The notes under the pieces are model-generated. The model made no database searches. It worked only from the letters and a program-made list of their open reading frames with translations, and was not told where the DNA came from. A stretch of 64,000 bases of DNA from Thinopyrum elongatum. Lineage: Eukaryota > Streptophyta > Magnoliopsida > Poales > Poaceae. Shown here piece by piece: positions 46,801 through 57,737 of this stretch. The first letter of the stretch is position 1. Each line of letters begins with the position of its first letter. The position numbers and the translations under genes are program-made. The DNA is taken from NCBI GenBank assembly GCA_011799875.1, contig CM022301.1, positions 216,190,526 to 216,254,525 on the forward strand, written 5' to 3'.

Positions 46801-49800
46801 GAACCCGAGAAGCTTGCTGGAGGGAACTCCAAACACGCACTTCTCGGGGTTGAGCTTCAGGTTGATCTTGCGCAGATTTACAAAAGTTTCTTCTAGATCT
46901 TGAACCAAAGTAGCCCTGTCCTTGCTTTTGACCACTATATCATCCATATAGGCTTCCACATTTCTGTGCAGCTGAGGCTCAAAAGCAATCTGGACGGCTC
47001 TTGCAAATGTTGAACCAGCATTTTTCAAACCAAATGGCATACGTATGAAACAGTATGTGCCACAGGGTGTGATAAATGCGGTCTTTTCCTCATCTTCCTC
47101 AGTCATGAAGATTTGATGATACCCTGAATATGCGTCAAGAAATGAAAGCAAATCACATCCTGCCGTGGAGTCAACAATCTGGTCTATGCGGGGCAAAGGA
47201 AATGGGTCTTTGGGACAAGCTTTATTGACATCAGTGAAATCAATACAAAGCCTCCATTTTCCATTCGCTTTGCGCACGACAACAGGATTGGCCAACCACG
47301 TAGGATGGAGCACTCCTCTGACGAGGCCTGCTGCTTCCAACTTCTTGATTTCTTCCGCAATAAACTCTTGCCGCTCCACAGCTTGCTTTCTGGTTTTCTG
47401 CTTGACGGGCCTCGCGTGGGGACAGACGGCAAGGTGGTGCTCAATTACTTTCCTGGGAACACCGGGGATGTCGGACGGTTGCCATGCAAACACGTCGACA
47501 TTCGCCCGCAGGAAAGCAACGAGCGCGCTTTCCTATTTGTTGTCAAGTGTGGCACTGATGGTGAAGGAACCACCAGTGCCGTCCTCCTTGGCGGGCACCT
47601 TCTTTGTCGCCGACGGAGCGGCTTTGTTCTTCTTGCACTTGCCGGTGGAGCTCTCTGGTGCGTCCTCGACGGCAGCGCAGCACTCCGAAGAGGTGCGCTT
47701 GCCGGAGTGGGCACAGGAGCTCTTGCCGGACTTCCTCTTGTTCTTCCCCCCGGGAGCTTCAGCGGCAAGTGCCTTGGCGGCAGTTGCGGCAGCTGCTTCC
47801 CGGTAGATCTTGTCGGCGCAAATAAGTGCATCCTTCTTATCGCAGGGAACTGTGATAACACTTACTGGGCCTGGCATCTTCAACACGTTGTAGGCATAAT
47901 GAGAGGCTGCCATGAACTTGGCGAGCGCTGGACGGCCAAGTATCCCATTATAAGGCAATGGAATATCGGCAACGTCAAAGGTGACCTTCTCAGTCCGGTA
48001 GTTCAGCTCGCCGCCAAATGTCACTGGCAGCGTGATCTTCCCTTTCGGCTTGCTCCTTCCTGGATTGACTCCTTGGAAAGTACCAGTTTCCTCAAGCTCG
48101 CCGTCAGGGATTTGAAGTTTCCGGAGCACAGCGGGCGAAATCAGATTCAAGCCGGCCCCACCGTCAACTAACATCTTCGTGACCTTGAGGTTGTGGATCG
48201 TTGGTGAAACCAACATCGGCAAGCACCCGACCGCCGTTGTGCGGTCAGGGTGGTCCTCAATGTCACAGACGATAGGCATGTCGGACCACTTCAGAAGCTT
48301 TCTGGCGTCAACAGATGGTTCCGCCGCATTGATCTCTCGCGCCCACTGTTTAAGTTGGCGGTGAGAAGAATGCAACGAAGCACCACCGTCAACACACAAG
48401 ACTTCTGCGGCTTTTTGAAATTCGTGCTCACTGGATTCTTCATCATCTAGATCATCATCATCATCATCTTTGTCGCGGCCACGAGGAGGCCTGTCTCTCT
48501 GCTGCTGCTTGGCCTTGCCGCGACGCCCTCCTCGGGCAGTGCGCTTCTTGCCGGACCCGCCAGCACCTTCTGGGGCCTTCTCCTTGTCGCGCCTCTCATA
48601 CTCAGCTTTCTGCTGCTCGACAAGCTGCTCGACTCGTCGGCAGTTCTGGAGATCGTGTCCCTTGGTGCGGTGGATCTTGCAATATTGCTTGTCGGAGCCG
48701 TCCTGCTTGTCGGCAGCCGCCAAGGCCTGACAGTTGGCGCACGCGGCAATCTCCTTGCCGGAGCCCTCGACTTTGGCCTTGTCGGCGCTGCTGTTGCCGC
48801 TGGACTGTTCGACGGCAAGCACAGCTTTGCCCTTTTTCTTCCTGTTGTTCCGCCGCCGGCCCTTCTTTGTCGGGGCGGTACCTTCGCTGTCAGAGCTCCC
48901 CCCTGCGCCAACACCTTCACCGGGAAGTTTCCTTCCCTCTTCAGCACGCGCACACTTGTCGGCGAGAGCATATAGCTGGCCAATGTCTCTGACCTTGGTC
49001 ATCGCCATTTCCTCCCGCATCTTGCGGTTATGCATGTTCTGATGGAACGCGCTAATAACCGCAGCGGGGTGAACATCTGGGATGTTATACTGTACGCGGC
49101 TAAACCTTTGAATGTATTTGCGCAGGGGCTCTCCTTCCTTCTGGGGGATGAGATGAAGATCACTCTCCTGGCCATAAGGTTGATGACCGCCAGTAAAGGC
49201 ACCAACAAACTGATGGCACAGGTCCGCCCATGAAGAAATGGAGTTCTCCGGCAAGTGCATGAGCCATGAGACGACGTTACGCTTTAACACGAGCGGGAAG
49301 TAGTTAGCAAGAATCTTGTCGTCTCGTCCCCCGGCAGCTTGCACCGCAATGGTGTAAATGCTGAGGAACTCCGACGGGTGTGTCTTGCCATCATACTTCT
49401 CCGGCACGTCAGGCTTGAAAGCCTTGCGGTTGGGCCACTGGACCTGCCGCAGCTCACGGGTGAACGCTGAACAACTTACCGCGTACGGCAAGTCGCCAGG
49501 ATCCCCTGGCGCATGCATGTCAACAGCGGGCCCTGCGCGTCTGTCGGACTGACGATGCGCTTCTCTCCTTCGCTCGATAGTGGTACGAGCGTCTTCTCCT
49601 CTGCGTTCCTGAAGAACGAGGCGCTGGTCACGACGAGCTCGCGGGTCAGACGACGCCGTGGAATCATCGCCACGGGCGTCGTTTCGACGTGTCGGCGACC
49701 GAGGCCGTCTGGGCGGGGAGTGTACGGTTGTTGCCCCCTCGCCGTTCTTGTTGGTGACAGCATTGTCACCAGTTCTCTTGTCGGCCGCGCGCACCGGGTC

Positions 49801-50403
49801 GGCATCAGCGAAGCTGAGAAGGCTCTGAATGGTTGCCCTCCACTCGTCAAGCTTATCTGCTGGTGGAGGGAAGTTCAGGAGCAGCTGCGCACGCGCCAAC
49901 GCTTCTGCTGGTGAGGGAGGTATCGAGTGGCGTGAGGACTGTGGGATGCTCTTACTCCTAACAGTGTTAGAAGGAGCATCTCCACGCCCAGGCGACCGTA
50001 CCTCGACCCCGCCAGCGTGTTGATGCGTATGGTGACCTTGTGCATCTCGAGATCGATGTGCAAGTTCATTATCCAGGGAGCGCCTGGCACCTGGGGCGTC
50101 AGGACGCTGCCTGTCACGGGCTTCTTGCGAAGGCCGCGGCGTCTGAACTGGCGCAGGCGTTCTAGAACGCGCAGCACCGTTTCTGGAGCTTGCAGGGCCA
50201 GCAGCAGCGAGCAGCGCTGCATTCCCAGACCCAGCAGCGCCAAGATTGGCGTTGTTGGCCCGGTTTTGGACAGGTGGAGGTAATGGGAGCTCTCGCTCTC
50301 CAGTCCCTCCAGCAGCCGCAATCACGTCGGCACCCTCCTGCATGGGAGCAGGCGGGTTGGACGTAGACGCACCGATGGCCGAAGTCTTCTTTTTTGGAGC
50401 CAT
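43804..50403 (-). pseudogene. Gag-Pol polyprotein of the Tat-type element (2 in-frame stops)
   Basis: One frame of about 2,200 codons starts at MAPKKKTS (50403) and ends HLRKFFP at 43804. Gag has a long Arg/Ser/Asp-rich N-terminus, a core (about 49400-48950) and a CHHC-like knuckle YCKIHRTKGHDLQNC. Protease has LVDGGAGLN (DGG instead of DSG/DTG, usual for this lineage). RT shows YMDDIVV (about 46940). RNase H shows YFDGAFS, NTAEYEGL, RGDSQ and NDIADGLS. A 23-residue repeat linker follows, then integrase with HHCC, WGLDILG, ITDNGTQF and NGQAERAN. The stops are TAG 47533-47535 (Gln expected), near the PR-RT junction, and TGA 46708-46710 (Arg expected). No frameshift was found, so the element is young. 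Confidence 0.93.
45076..45420 (-). repeat. Five in-frame 69-bp repeats between RNase H and integrase
   Basis: Five units of 23 codons follow one another in the pol frame. The first reads GQLAPTRPHALVVEAGAP plus RQEAK; later units diverge progressively (EQDAPTRPWASVVEATAP, then GQHAPAGPQALVVEAAVL). Because the unit is a multiple of three the frame is preserved. Confidence 0.85.
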
Positions 50404-50469
50404 AAGGCGGAGGATGGCCCAAAAACTAACGCGCAAATCGCTAGATTAGGTTCACACAACCTCTCCCCC

Positions 50470-50485
50470 TACCTGGCGCGCCAAA
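50470..50485 (-). other. Primer-binding site of the Tat-type element
   Basis: Read on the minus strand, TTTGGCGCGCCAGGTA starts 2 bp inside the 5' LTR. It is a non-Met tRNA type site; the exact tRNA was not assigned. GGCGCGCC is itself a perfect palindrome. Confidence 0.65.
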
Positions 50486-50487
50486 GA

Positions 50488-51447
50488 TGTCAGGGACGAA
50501 TCCGCGATCACCTATGGGACCCAGGGAAGGACCCCTTTACGTTCGGCAGGGAGAGACGGTCGCACGAAGAGCAAATCTAGCGAAGAACACGACAGCGCAC
50601 GAGAGAGATTTACCCAGGTTCGGGCTGCACGGATGCGTAAAACCCTACTCCTGCTTTTTGGTGTATTATCTGGATGATTATTCTAGCTCCAGGAGCGCTA
50701 CAGTACAGAGTAGCTACGTACAATACTGGAGTTCTCAATCTCCCAGTTCCTAACCCCCCTCCACGTTGCCTATGGGCCTCCTTTTATACGCACAAAGGGG
50801 TCACCAACAGGTGGCAAACAGTAAAGGTAGAGGTGGAAAGTTGCTACAGTAAGGCCATTATTACTAGGATGACATGTCCTACCTACCACTGACGGCAGGG
50901 GACAAGGGCATTAAATGCCATGCCTTAGCTGTCCAGATACATGTACCCGGACGTCTTGGATGTGGGAAAAGCCTATCCCACCTGCTCCTGCACCGCTAGC
51001 TACAGAGTACCGCCGTCTACACAGTGCCCTGCCACACACGCTTGGAAGGACCCAGAGCGCCACGCTGGCAGAGGCACCGGAGCAGCACAGTAGCACAGTG
51101 GTACAGTAACGCTTGCCGCGGCAAGACCTTGCCGCACTTGATAGCTTGCCGCAACCAATAGCTTGCCGCAGCTGCTATCTTGCCGCAGCCAATGACTTGC
51201 CGGGGCAAGTACCTTGCCGCGGCAAGTACTCTGCTACAGCAAACCTCAGGCTGGGCCTCAACTGTCCCTCCCGGCAAGCTCCTCTTGCCGGGGCCTTGAC
51301 TCTTGCTTTGTATACTTTGTTCTTGAATGGCTTTAATAATCTTGAGCTTCTCTCTGGCTGTCCTCCCGTAAGCCTGGCCGCGGGATGCTGCTACTGCCCG
51401 TGCACAAGTACGGGGTACTAGGGTACCCCTATTCTAGTACACCGACA
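50488..51447 (-). repeat. 5' LTR of the Tat-type element (L2)
   Basis: Begins TGTCAGGG, so the second G of the usual start is mutated to A. It lacks 34 bp between two CTTGCCGC repeats inside the heptamer array (51112-51226). Confidence 0.93.
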
Positions 51448-51513
51448 AACTGACATCGGCAGTACTCAGCACGCCTTCTTTGCACGGCAAAATATCATTT
51501 AAAAGAAATGTGA
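51448..51513 (+). repeat. Copy of the right flank of the LTR element (B'), ending at the duplication junction
   Basis: Matches 54453-54518 and stops where the sequence switches to a copy of 35638 onward. The two parents share only GA at the switch point (51512-51513). Confidence 0.9.
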
Positions 51514-52568
51514 CAACTGCATCGGCAGCGGTAGCGCCCTGTCCCCGCCCGGCCAATCACCCCGTCCCGGCCCGCCATCCTTCTTAAGAGATGGAGGGTG
51601 GACGGCCACCAAAGCCACTTTCTCCTTACTCCTTTAGACGTTGTGGCGCACGTTACGGGTCGTCGAGTTGATCTTCCGGGCGACCACCCATAGTTTGATC
51701 CTCCTTCTCTGACTCCGGCAATGGTACGAACAGATTCATGCGGCAACGGACGGCAAAAAGGGCGGGAACATGGGTGGACGGCGACACCAATCTGCTAGAG
51801 AGGGTGAGAACGTGCATGCTTTGCCGCGAAAACAGTGCGGATGCAGCCAAATTCACCGGCTCCAGATGAGGTTTTGGGTAGTCGGGATTGTCGGAGTTCT
51901 ACGTGGCGGAGGTCCATACTCACGCAAACCTCCCCTAGCTTTGTATCCGGTTTGCGAAAATTCGGACATGCGGACGTATTCAAGACGTGTGCTGCACACC
52001 GTTGGACGGCGAAACACATGCAAGTATTTTGCGGCATGGCATTGGAGATGCCTTAAGTTATGTGTTGTAGTAATAGCTACTAGCCCATGAAGGTGCATCG
52101 GTTGATAACTAATTTTGGAAAGAAATCCTAATCATTGGCTTATTGCAATTATCCAGACTCCTTCTATCAAAGTCATAAAGTGATTTGCTGACTAGATTGC
52201 TGGCCACCTCGCATGTTTTCAGCCTCTGAAACCGCATCTAGTAATATTCTCCTGTCCCCATCAAGTTACTAGATGCGTCAGCAGCAGCTGGCGTGCTGCT
52301 TTCAGCTCCCATCCAAACAGCGACATATATTGCCACGGAGGCCCAAAAGAATGCAGAAAAGAGGAGGAACAGATACAAAAACTACGGTAAAAGTTGCAGC
52401 AATGCCAGCCCCAGCCTACCTATCTCCTCCCTTCCTCCGCCTCCACCACCCCGCCACCGCCAGCACCAACACGAGCGCGCCCCTCCTCGCCGGCCGCCGC
52501 AACCGTCGCAGCCACCCACGGCACATGTCAGGTACCGCAAACTCCCATGGCATCTCCGTCAGGAGCGA

Positions 52569-52576
52569 GGATATGC
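52569..52576. promoter_or_regulatory. Candidate P1BS (PHR1-type) site upstream of PAP2
   Basis: GGATATGC matches GNATATNC, the binding site of PHR1-type phosphate-starvation regulators, 409 bp upstream of the ATG. Six fixed bases make a chance match plausible. An identical site lies at 36695-36702 in the duplicate. Confidence 0.3.
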
Positions 52577-53457
52577 TCCTCCGGATACCTACGAGGCCAC
52601 AACATATGCTCTGCAGAAAGTCTTCGTCCCATAATACTATTAACGTAATGGCGTGCGGCTACACCCTACCAGGTCCCGTGCTTCTTAAAGCCAAGGTCGG
52701 CGATGGTGACGGCGACGGAGGGGACGACCTCCTCCTGGCATCGCGGCGACACGCGTAAGAGGCGGACCGGCTTTCTGCTCCGCACGCTACTGTTCATGTG
52801 CGCGGCATTCCGCGTGGCCGTTGCGCTCACCCGCGTTTTATACCACGCCGCGGCCGGCAGCGTCCTTGGCGTGGCCAGGGTCCTCTTCGCGGTGGCCAAC
52901 GAGCGGTGCCTTCGTTGCGTGAACCAGGCGGCGCTCGGGCGCAGCGTCACGGGCACCTTCTGCGGGGACTTGTTGGTGGGAGCCATGTCGCACTCGTGGA
53001 GGCTGCTCATGCAGGGGCTCACGTCGCTTGTGTTTCTCTGCGCGCGCGCCGAGGAGTACGTCCGGCCGCCGCCGAGCCCGCTTGTGCTGACGGCGCACGA
53101 CAAGCCGGCGGCTCATCCTCAGCAGGTAAGGGCAGATTTTGACTCTGAACAACTCTCAAGTGTGTGCAAGAATTTGGCATTTCTTGCAAAGTTATTTTTT
53201 AGCTGCTTCTTCTTCATTTTGTCTCACGGAGATGTGTGCAGCTGATTCATAAGAATTTAGCAACACAATCTGAGGTTATTTTCAGTTACCCCTTAGGACT
53301 ATATGCAACACTTACAAAGTTTCTTGAAGAAGAAAAACGCTGCTTGATTCTTGATGCCTGTACAAGATGCTGCCATGATCATGTGCAGATCTGCACAGAG
53401 GGGTTTAATTCCTCTACCTACCAGTCAATTGTGCCTACTACAAAGATGATGAAATTG

Positions 53458-54452
53458 TGTCGGGGACGAATCCGCGATCACCTATGGGATCCAGGGAAGG
53501 ACCCCTTTACGTTCGGCAGGGAGAGACGGTCGCACGAAGAGCAAATCTAGCGAAGAACATGACAGCGCACGAGAGAGATTTACCCAGGTTCGGGCCGCAC
53601 GGATGCGTAAAACCCTACTCCTGCTTTTTGGTGTATTATCTGGATGATTATTCTAGCTCCAGGAGCGCTACAGTACAGAGTAGCTGCGTACAATACTGGA
53701 GTTCTCAATCTCCCAGTTCCTAACCCCCCTCCACGTTGCCTATGGGCCTCCTTTTATACGCACAAAGGGGTCACCAACAGGTGGCAAACAGTAAAGGTAG
53801 AGGTGGAAAGTTGCTACAGTAATGCCATTATTACTAGGATGACATGTCCTACCTACCACTGACGGCAGGGGACAAGGGCATTAAATGCCCATGCCTTAGC
53901 TGTCCAGATACATGTACCCGGACGTCTTGGACGTGGGAAAAGCCTATCCCACCTGCTCCTGCACCGCTAGCTACAGAGTACCGCCGTCTACACAGTGCCC
54001 TGCCACACACGCTTGGAAGGACCCAGAGCGCCACGCTGGCAGAGGCACCGGAGCAGCACAGTAGCACAGTGGTACAGTAACGCTTGCCGCGGCAAGACCT
54101 TGCCGCACTTGATAGCTTGCCGCAACCAATAGCTTGCCGCGCAAGGTAACTTGCCGGGGCAAGTACCTTGCCGCAGCTGCTATCTTGCCGCAGCCAATGA
54201 CTTGCCGGGGCAAGTACCTTGCCGCGGCAAGTACTCTGCTACAGCAAACCTCAGGCTGGGCCTCAACTGTCCCTCCCGGCAAGCTCCTCTTGCCGGGGCC
54301 TTGACTCTTGCTTTGTATACTTTGTTCTTGAATGGCTTTAATAATCTTGAGCTTCTCTCTGGCTGTCCTCCCGTAAGCCTGGCCGCGGGATGCTGCTACT
54401 GCCCGTGCACAAGTACGGGGTACTAGGGTACCCCTATTCTAGTACACCGACA
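53458..54452 (-). mobile_element. Solo LTR of the Tat-type element in PAP2 intron 1 (L3)
   Basis: 995 bp, same length as L1 with about three differences, and with the same outer flanks (AATTG left, AACTG right) as the full-length element at 37584-51447. It is therefore the same insertion event, copied by the segmental duplication and then reduced by LTR-LTR recombination. It lacks the 34-bp deletion found in L2. Confidence 0.93.
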
Positions 54453-55763
54453 AACTGACATCGGCAGTACTCAGCACGCCTTCTTTGCACGGCAAAATAT
54501 CATTTAAAAGAAATGTGAATTTTCTGAAAACTCACATTTCACCAAAAGCTTAGATGCATTACCAGTTGTGGGGACTGTATTTTCCATGCTTAGGCAAATT
54601 TCAAGGCCAAATTAAACACATTAACGTGCATGTTGGCCGTGGCGAGAAACTTTTTGATTTTTTTAACATTATTTTTGGAAACGAAAGTCAGACTTTTTTT
54701 ATTGTGAGAAATTTTTTATTTTAGATTATTTTTTTAAGATGGAAGTGAGATTTTTCTTTTTCTTTTTCTTTTTGAGATGGATGTGTTGTCCACGTGTTGC
54801 GAGAACGTTTCTTTTAATTTTGAGATGAAGATGATTTTTTTAAGAGGAAGAAATACGCACACAGCTTTCTCTCAAGAGGCCCTCAATGACGGGCCCCAAC
54901 CACTAGTTCAGTATCATTTGGGAGAAACTGCTAGCACCAAGAAGCCCAGGGTTTTCTTAGAGCAGTTTTGCTTAAGCACCAACGCTTCCGTGTTATACAA
55001 TAAACATCGGGGCTTAAGTAAAAAATGCAAGCACCTCTCTAAGCATCTTACATTATACACGGCCGTAAAATCAAGGTGACTACTCCACCCGCCGGCATTA
55101 GGAGACAAGGGGGAGTCGCCAAGTGATATGATACTAGAGGGGGACAAACATCATTGAAAACGATAATTTCATAAGATGGAGTTGCCGGCGACCCACGAAG
55201 GTAGGTCAGGAGGGGAGTGAGTCCATGACTGTAGGTGAGGCAGAAATGAGACGGGAAGGCAACACGGCTTTTCGGGAGACATTAAAATATATTTCATTAT
55301 GTGTATATTTTTCAAAATTTCCAAAAATCTGTTTTTTTCTTTAAAAATAAGTGTTTCGAGGGGATTTGCAAGTATTCTTTGCGGAGTTGTATAGGCAAGC
55401 GTGTAGCGAGTTGTCGGTGTATGGGTCCTGTCCCCGGATTGTAAACTTGTGGATGAGTTTCTTCACCTCTTCTACTATGAAAATATGATGTGTATTAGAT
55501 TGTCAAAAGAAAATGATGTGTATTTTAGAAGAAAAAAAAACAATTTTGGCTCATAACCTGAATATTTTTCCAGACTTGCCTTTACGTCACAGATCTTCTT
55601 TTGCTAGTGTTTATTATACAATTCTTTGTTAGGGAGTGTTTATACAATTTTTTTACAGATGTTTGTACAATTCTTTTGTGTAACTGTGTTTATTTCTGGG
55701 TATTTTCACCAATTTGCATTTTTTTTAGATGACCAATTTGCATTTTAACATGGTACCCGTTAG
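54453..55763 (+). other. Remainder of PAP2 intron 1
   Basis: AT-rich intron sequence with T and A homopolymer runs. No ORF with a recognisable product and no further transposon were seen. It ends in a T-rich tract and the acceptor CGTTAG at 55763. Confidence 0.7.
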
Positions 55764-57109
55764 GTGCATATTTCAACTGTGGGAAGCAACAGCATGAGGA
55801 TTTCATGGGTCACTGACGACCGGAACGCGCCGTCGGTGGTGGAGTACGGCAAATCTCGCGGTAACTACACGGTGTCGACGACCGGCGATCACGCGACGTA
55901 CCGATACTTCTTCTACAAGTCCGGCGCGATCCACCACGTCACGATCGGTCCGCTGGCGCCCAGCACGACCTACCACTACCGGTGCGGCAAGGCCGGCGAC
56001 GAGTTCACCCTCAGGACCCCTCCGGCGTCCCTCCCGATCGAGCTCGTCGTCATCGGCGACCTCGGCCAGACCGGCCGGACCGCGTCGACACTGTCGCACA
56101 TCGGCGGTGCGGACTACGACATGCTGCTGCTCCCGGGCGACCTGTCGTACGCAGACACGCGGCAGCCGCTGTGGGACTCGTTCGGGCGCCTGGTGCAGCC
56201 GCTGGCGAGCGCGCGGCCGTGGATGGTGACGGAGGGCAACCACGAGGTGGAGGCGCTCCCCGTCGTGGGGTTCGCGCCCTTCGTCGCATACAATGCGCGG
56301 TGGCGCATGCCGCACGAGGAGAGCGCGCGGCTCCGCCTCCAACCTCTACTACTCCTTGGACGTGGCCGGCGGCTCATCCCACGTCGTGATGCTGGGCTCC
56401 TACGCGGAGTTCGAGCAAGGGTCGGAGCAGTACGCGTGGCTGGAGCGGGACCTCGCCGGAGTGGACCGGCGGAAGACGCCGTGGCTGCTGGTCCTGCTGC
56501 ACGCGCCGTGGTACAACACCAACCAGGCGCACCAGGGGGAGGGCGAGGCCATGCGCGCCGCCATGGAGCGGCTCCTCTACGAGGCCCGCGTCGACGTCGT
56601 CTTCTCCGGGCACGTCCACGCCTACGAGCGATTTGTAAGCCCTACTACTATATTTTTGCTCCATCGATGAACTGCAAAACAGACTAACTTATTGGCTGGT
56701 GGATGAACTAGACGAGGATCTACGACAACGAGGCCGACAGCCAGGGCCCGATGTTCATCACCATTGGCGACGGCGGCAACAGGGAAGGGCTTGCTCTCAA
56801 GTAGGCGGACGATCTCACTGTTTCTGATTTCCTTGGTCTTTTCTTATAGATTTTGAAATGGTTTAGGGATTCTTGTTACTATTTTGTTGAAGGTTCCTCA
56901 AGGATCACAAGTCAGCGCACCTGTCGGTGTTCCGGGAGGCGAGCTTTGGGCACGGTCGGCTGAGAATCGTCAACGAGACGAGCGCCGTTTGGACATGGCA
57001 CCGCAACGACGACGAATACGCCACCGTCCGCGACGAGGTCTGGCTGGAGAGCTTGGCTACTCCAAAGCTGTCCATGCCAACCGTCGGTCGTCACGACGAG
57101 GAGTTGTAG

Positions 57110-57735
57110 GATGTTGCACATCAGTAAGTACCCTAGTCTACAAGACACTTTGCAGAAAAAAGAGAGATCTTTTTTTTTAATCATTCATTCACTAAAGTTG
57201 TACGTTTGCGACTATAGCGTGAACGTTCTTGAAGCCAGAGATGTACCAGAGAAAATTCTTGTGAGAACATTCTTTTTTTTTAAATGTTGTGAGAACATTC
57301 TTGAAGCCAGAGAACATTTGTTATCGTTCTTGTCTCTTTTTTCTTTTTTGGTATATTTTTCGGTTTTTACTGCTTTTTGCTTCTTTTTTTGCTTTCTTTG
57401 TTTTTTGTGTTTCTTTTTCAATTTTTTCAATTTTGGTTTGTTTTCTTTCTACATTTTTTTATACACCAAGAATAATTTTTATATACACGTTTAACATTTT
57501 CCAAATATATGGTTAACATTTTTGATAACTTATATTTTTTTATGTCTAGTTTGCTCATATACATTGTACATTTTTTGTATACACCAGGAACATTTTTTAT
57601 ATAAACATTTAACATTTTAAAAATACGTGATAAACATTTGGTAAAATATATTTTTATGTCTGCCTTCTCCATAAACATTATATATTTTTGTATACATCCG
57701 AAACATTTAGATATACACGCTTAACATTGAAAAAA
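57110..57735. repeat. PAP2 3' flank: T-rich stretch and about 115-bp degenerate tandem repeats
   Basis: Bases 57110-57440 are T-rich with a direct repeat of GAGAACATTCTTGAAGCCAGAGA-like words (shared first 20 bases only quoted in part). From about 57448, units of roughly 115 bp begin TACATTTTTTNTATACACC and contain CATTTAACATTTT; 2.5 copies end near 57735. Confidence 0.6.
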
Positions 57736-57737
57736 AA

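Larger units (their letters stand above)
37584..51447 (-). mobile_element. Ty3/gypsy element of Tat/Retand type, 13.9 kb, minus strand, with antisense gene
   Basis: LTRs of 995 bp (37584-38578) and 960 bp (50488-51447) start TGTCGGGG/TGTCAGGG and end CGACA. The flanks AATTG (37579-37583) and AACTG (51448-51452) are a target duplication with one mismatch. The gag-pol frame runs 50403 to 43804 on the minus strand, so 50488-51447 is the 5' LTR. A separate spliced gene on the opposite strand lies between pol and the 3' LTR, a hallmark of Grande/Tat-lineage elements. It inserted into intron 1 of the PAP2 gene before that region was duplicated. The two LTRs differ by about 10 substitutions, a 34-bp deletion between direct repeats and a 1-bp indel. 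Confidence 0.93.
51512..54452 (+). repeat. Duplicated block, copy A' (collinear with 35638-38578)
   Basis: Second unit of the tandem duplication. It carries the Harbinger end (51512-52053), the PAP2 upstream region with a P1BS candidate (52569-52576), exon 1 (52985-53125), the start of intron 1, and a solo LTR. This unit is the one contiguous with PAP2 exons 2-4. Confidence 0.95.
52985..57109 (+). pseudogene. PAP: Purple acid phosphatase (PAP copy 2), four exons, frameshifted
   Basis: Exons: 52985-53125, 55764-56634, 56712-56800 and 56893-57109 (stop TAG), all with GT-AG introns. The start at 52985 is chosen because it gives a signal peptide (cleavage near ARA/EE) in frame with HPQQ/VHISTV; a longer upstream frame from 52703 is possible. 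The PAP N-domain and the blocks GDLG (Asp146), GDLSY (Asp173) and GNHE (Asn206) are intact. Then an extra GCGC at 56325-56328 shifts the frame after PHEES; the next intended residues are GSASNLYY. LHAPWY and GHVHAYERF follow in the shifted frame, and the C-terminal exons match PAP copy 1. Intron 1 (2,638 bp) contains a solo LTR. Unless the GCGC is an assembly error the protein lacks its last metal-binding histidines. Confidence 0.9.

Noticed and set aside
35638..54452. The duplication as a pure assembly artefact
   Set aside because: The two blocks carry different substitutions, one flanks a full element and the other a solo LTR. A simple copy error would not do this, though long-read proof is still needed.
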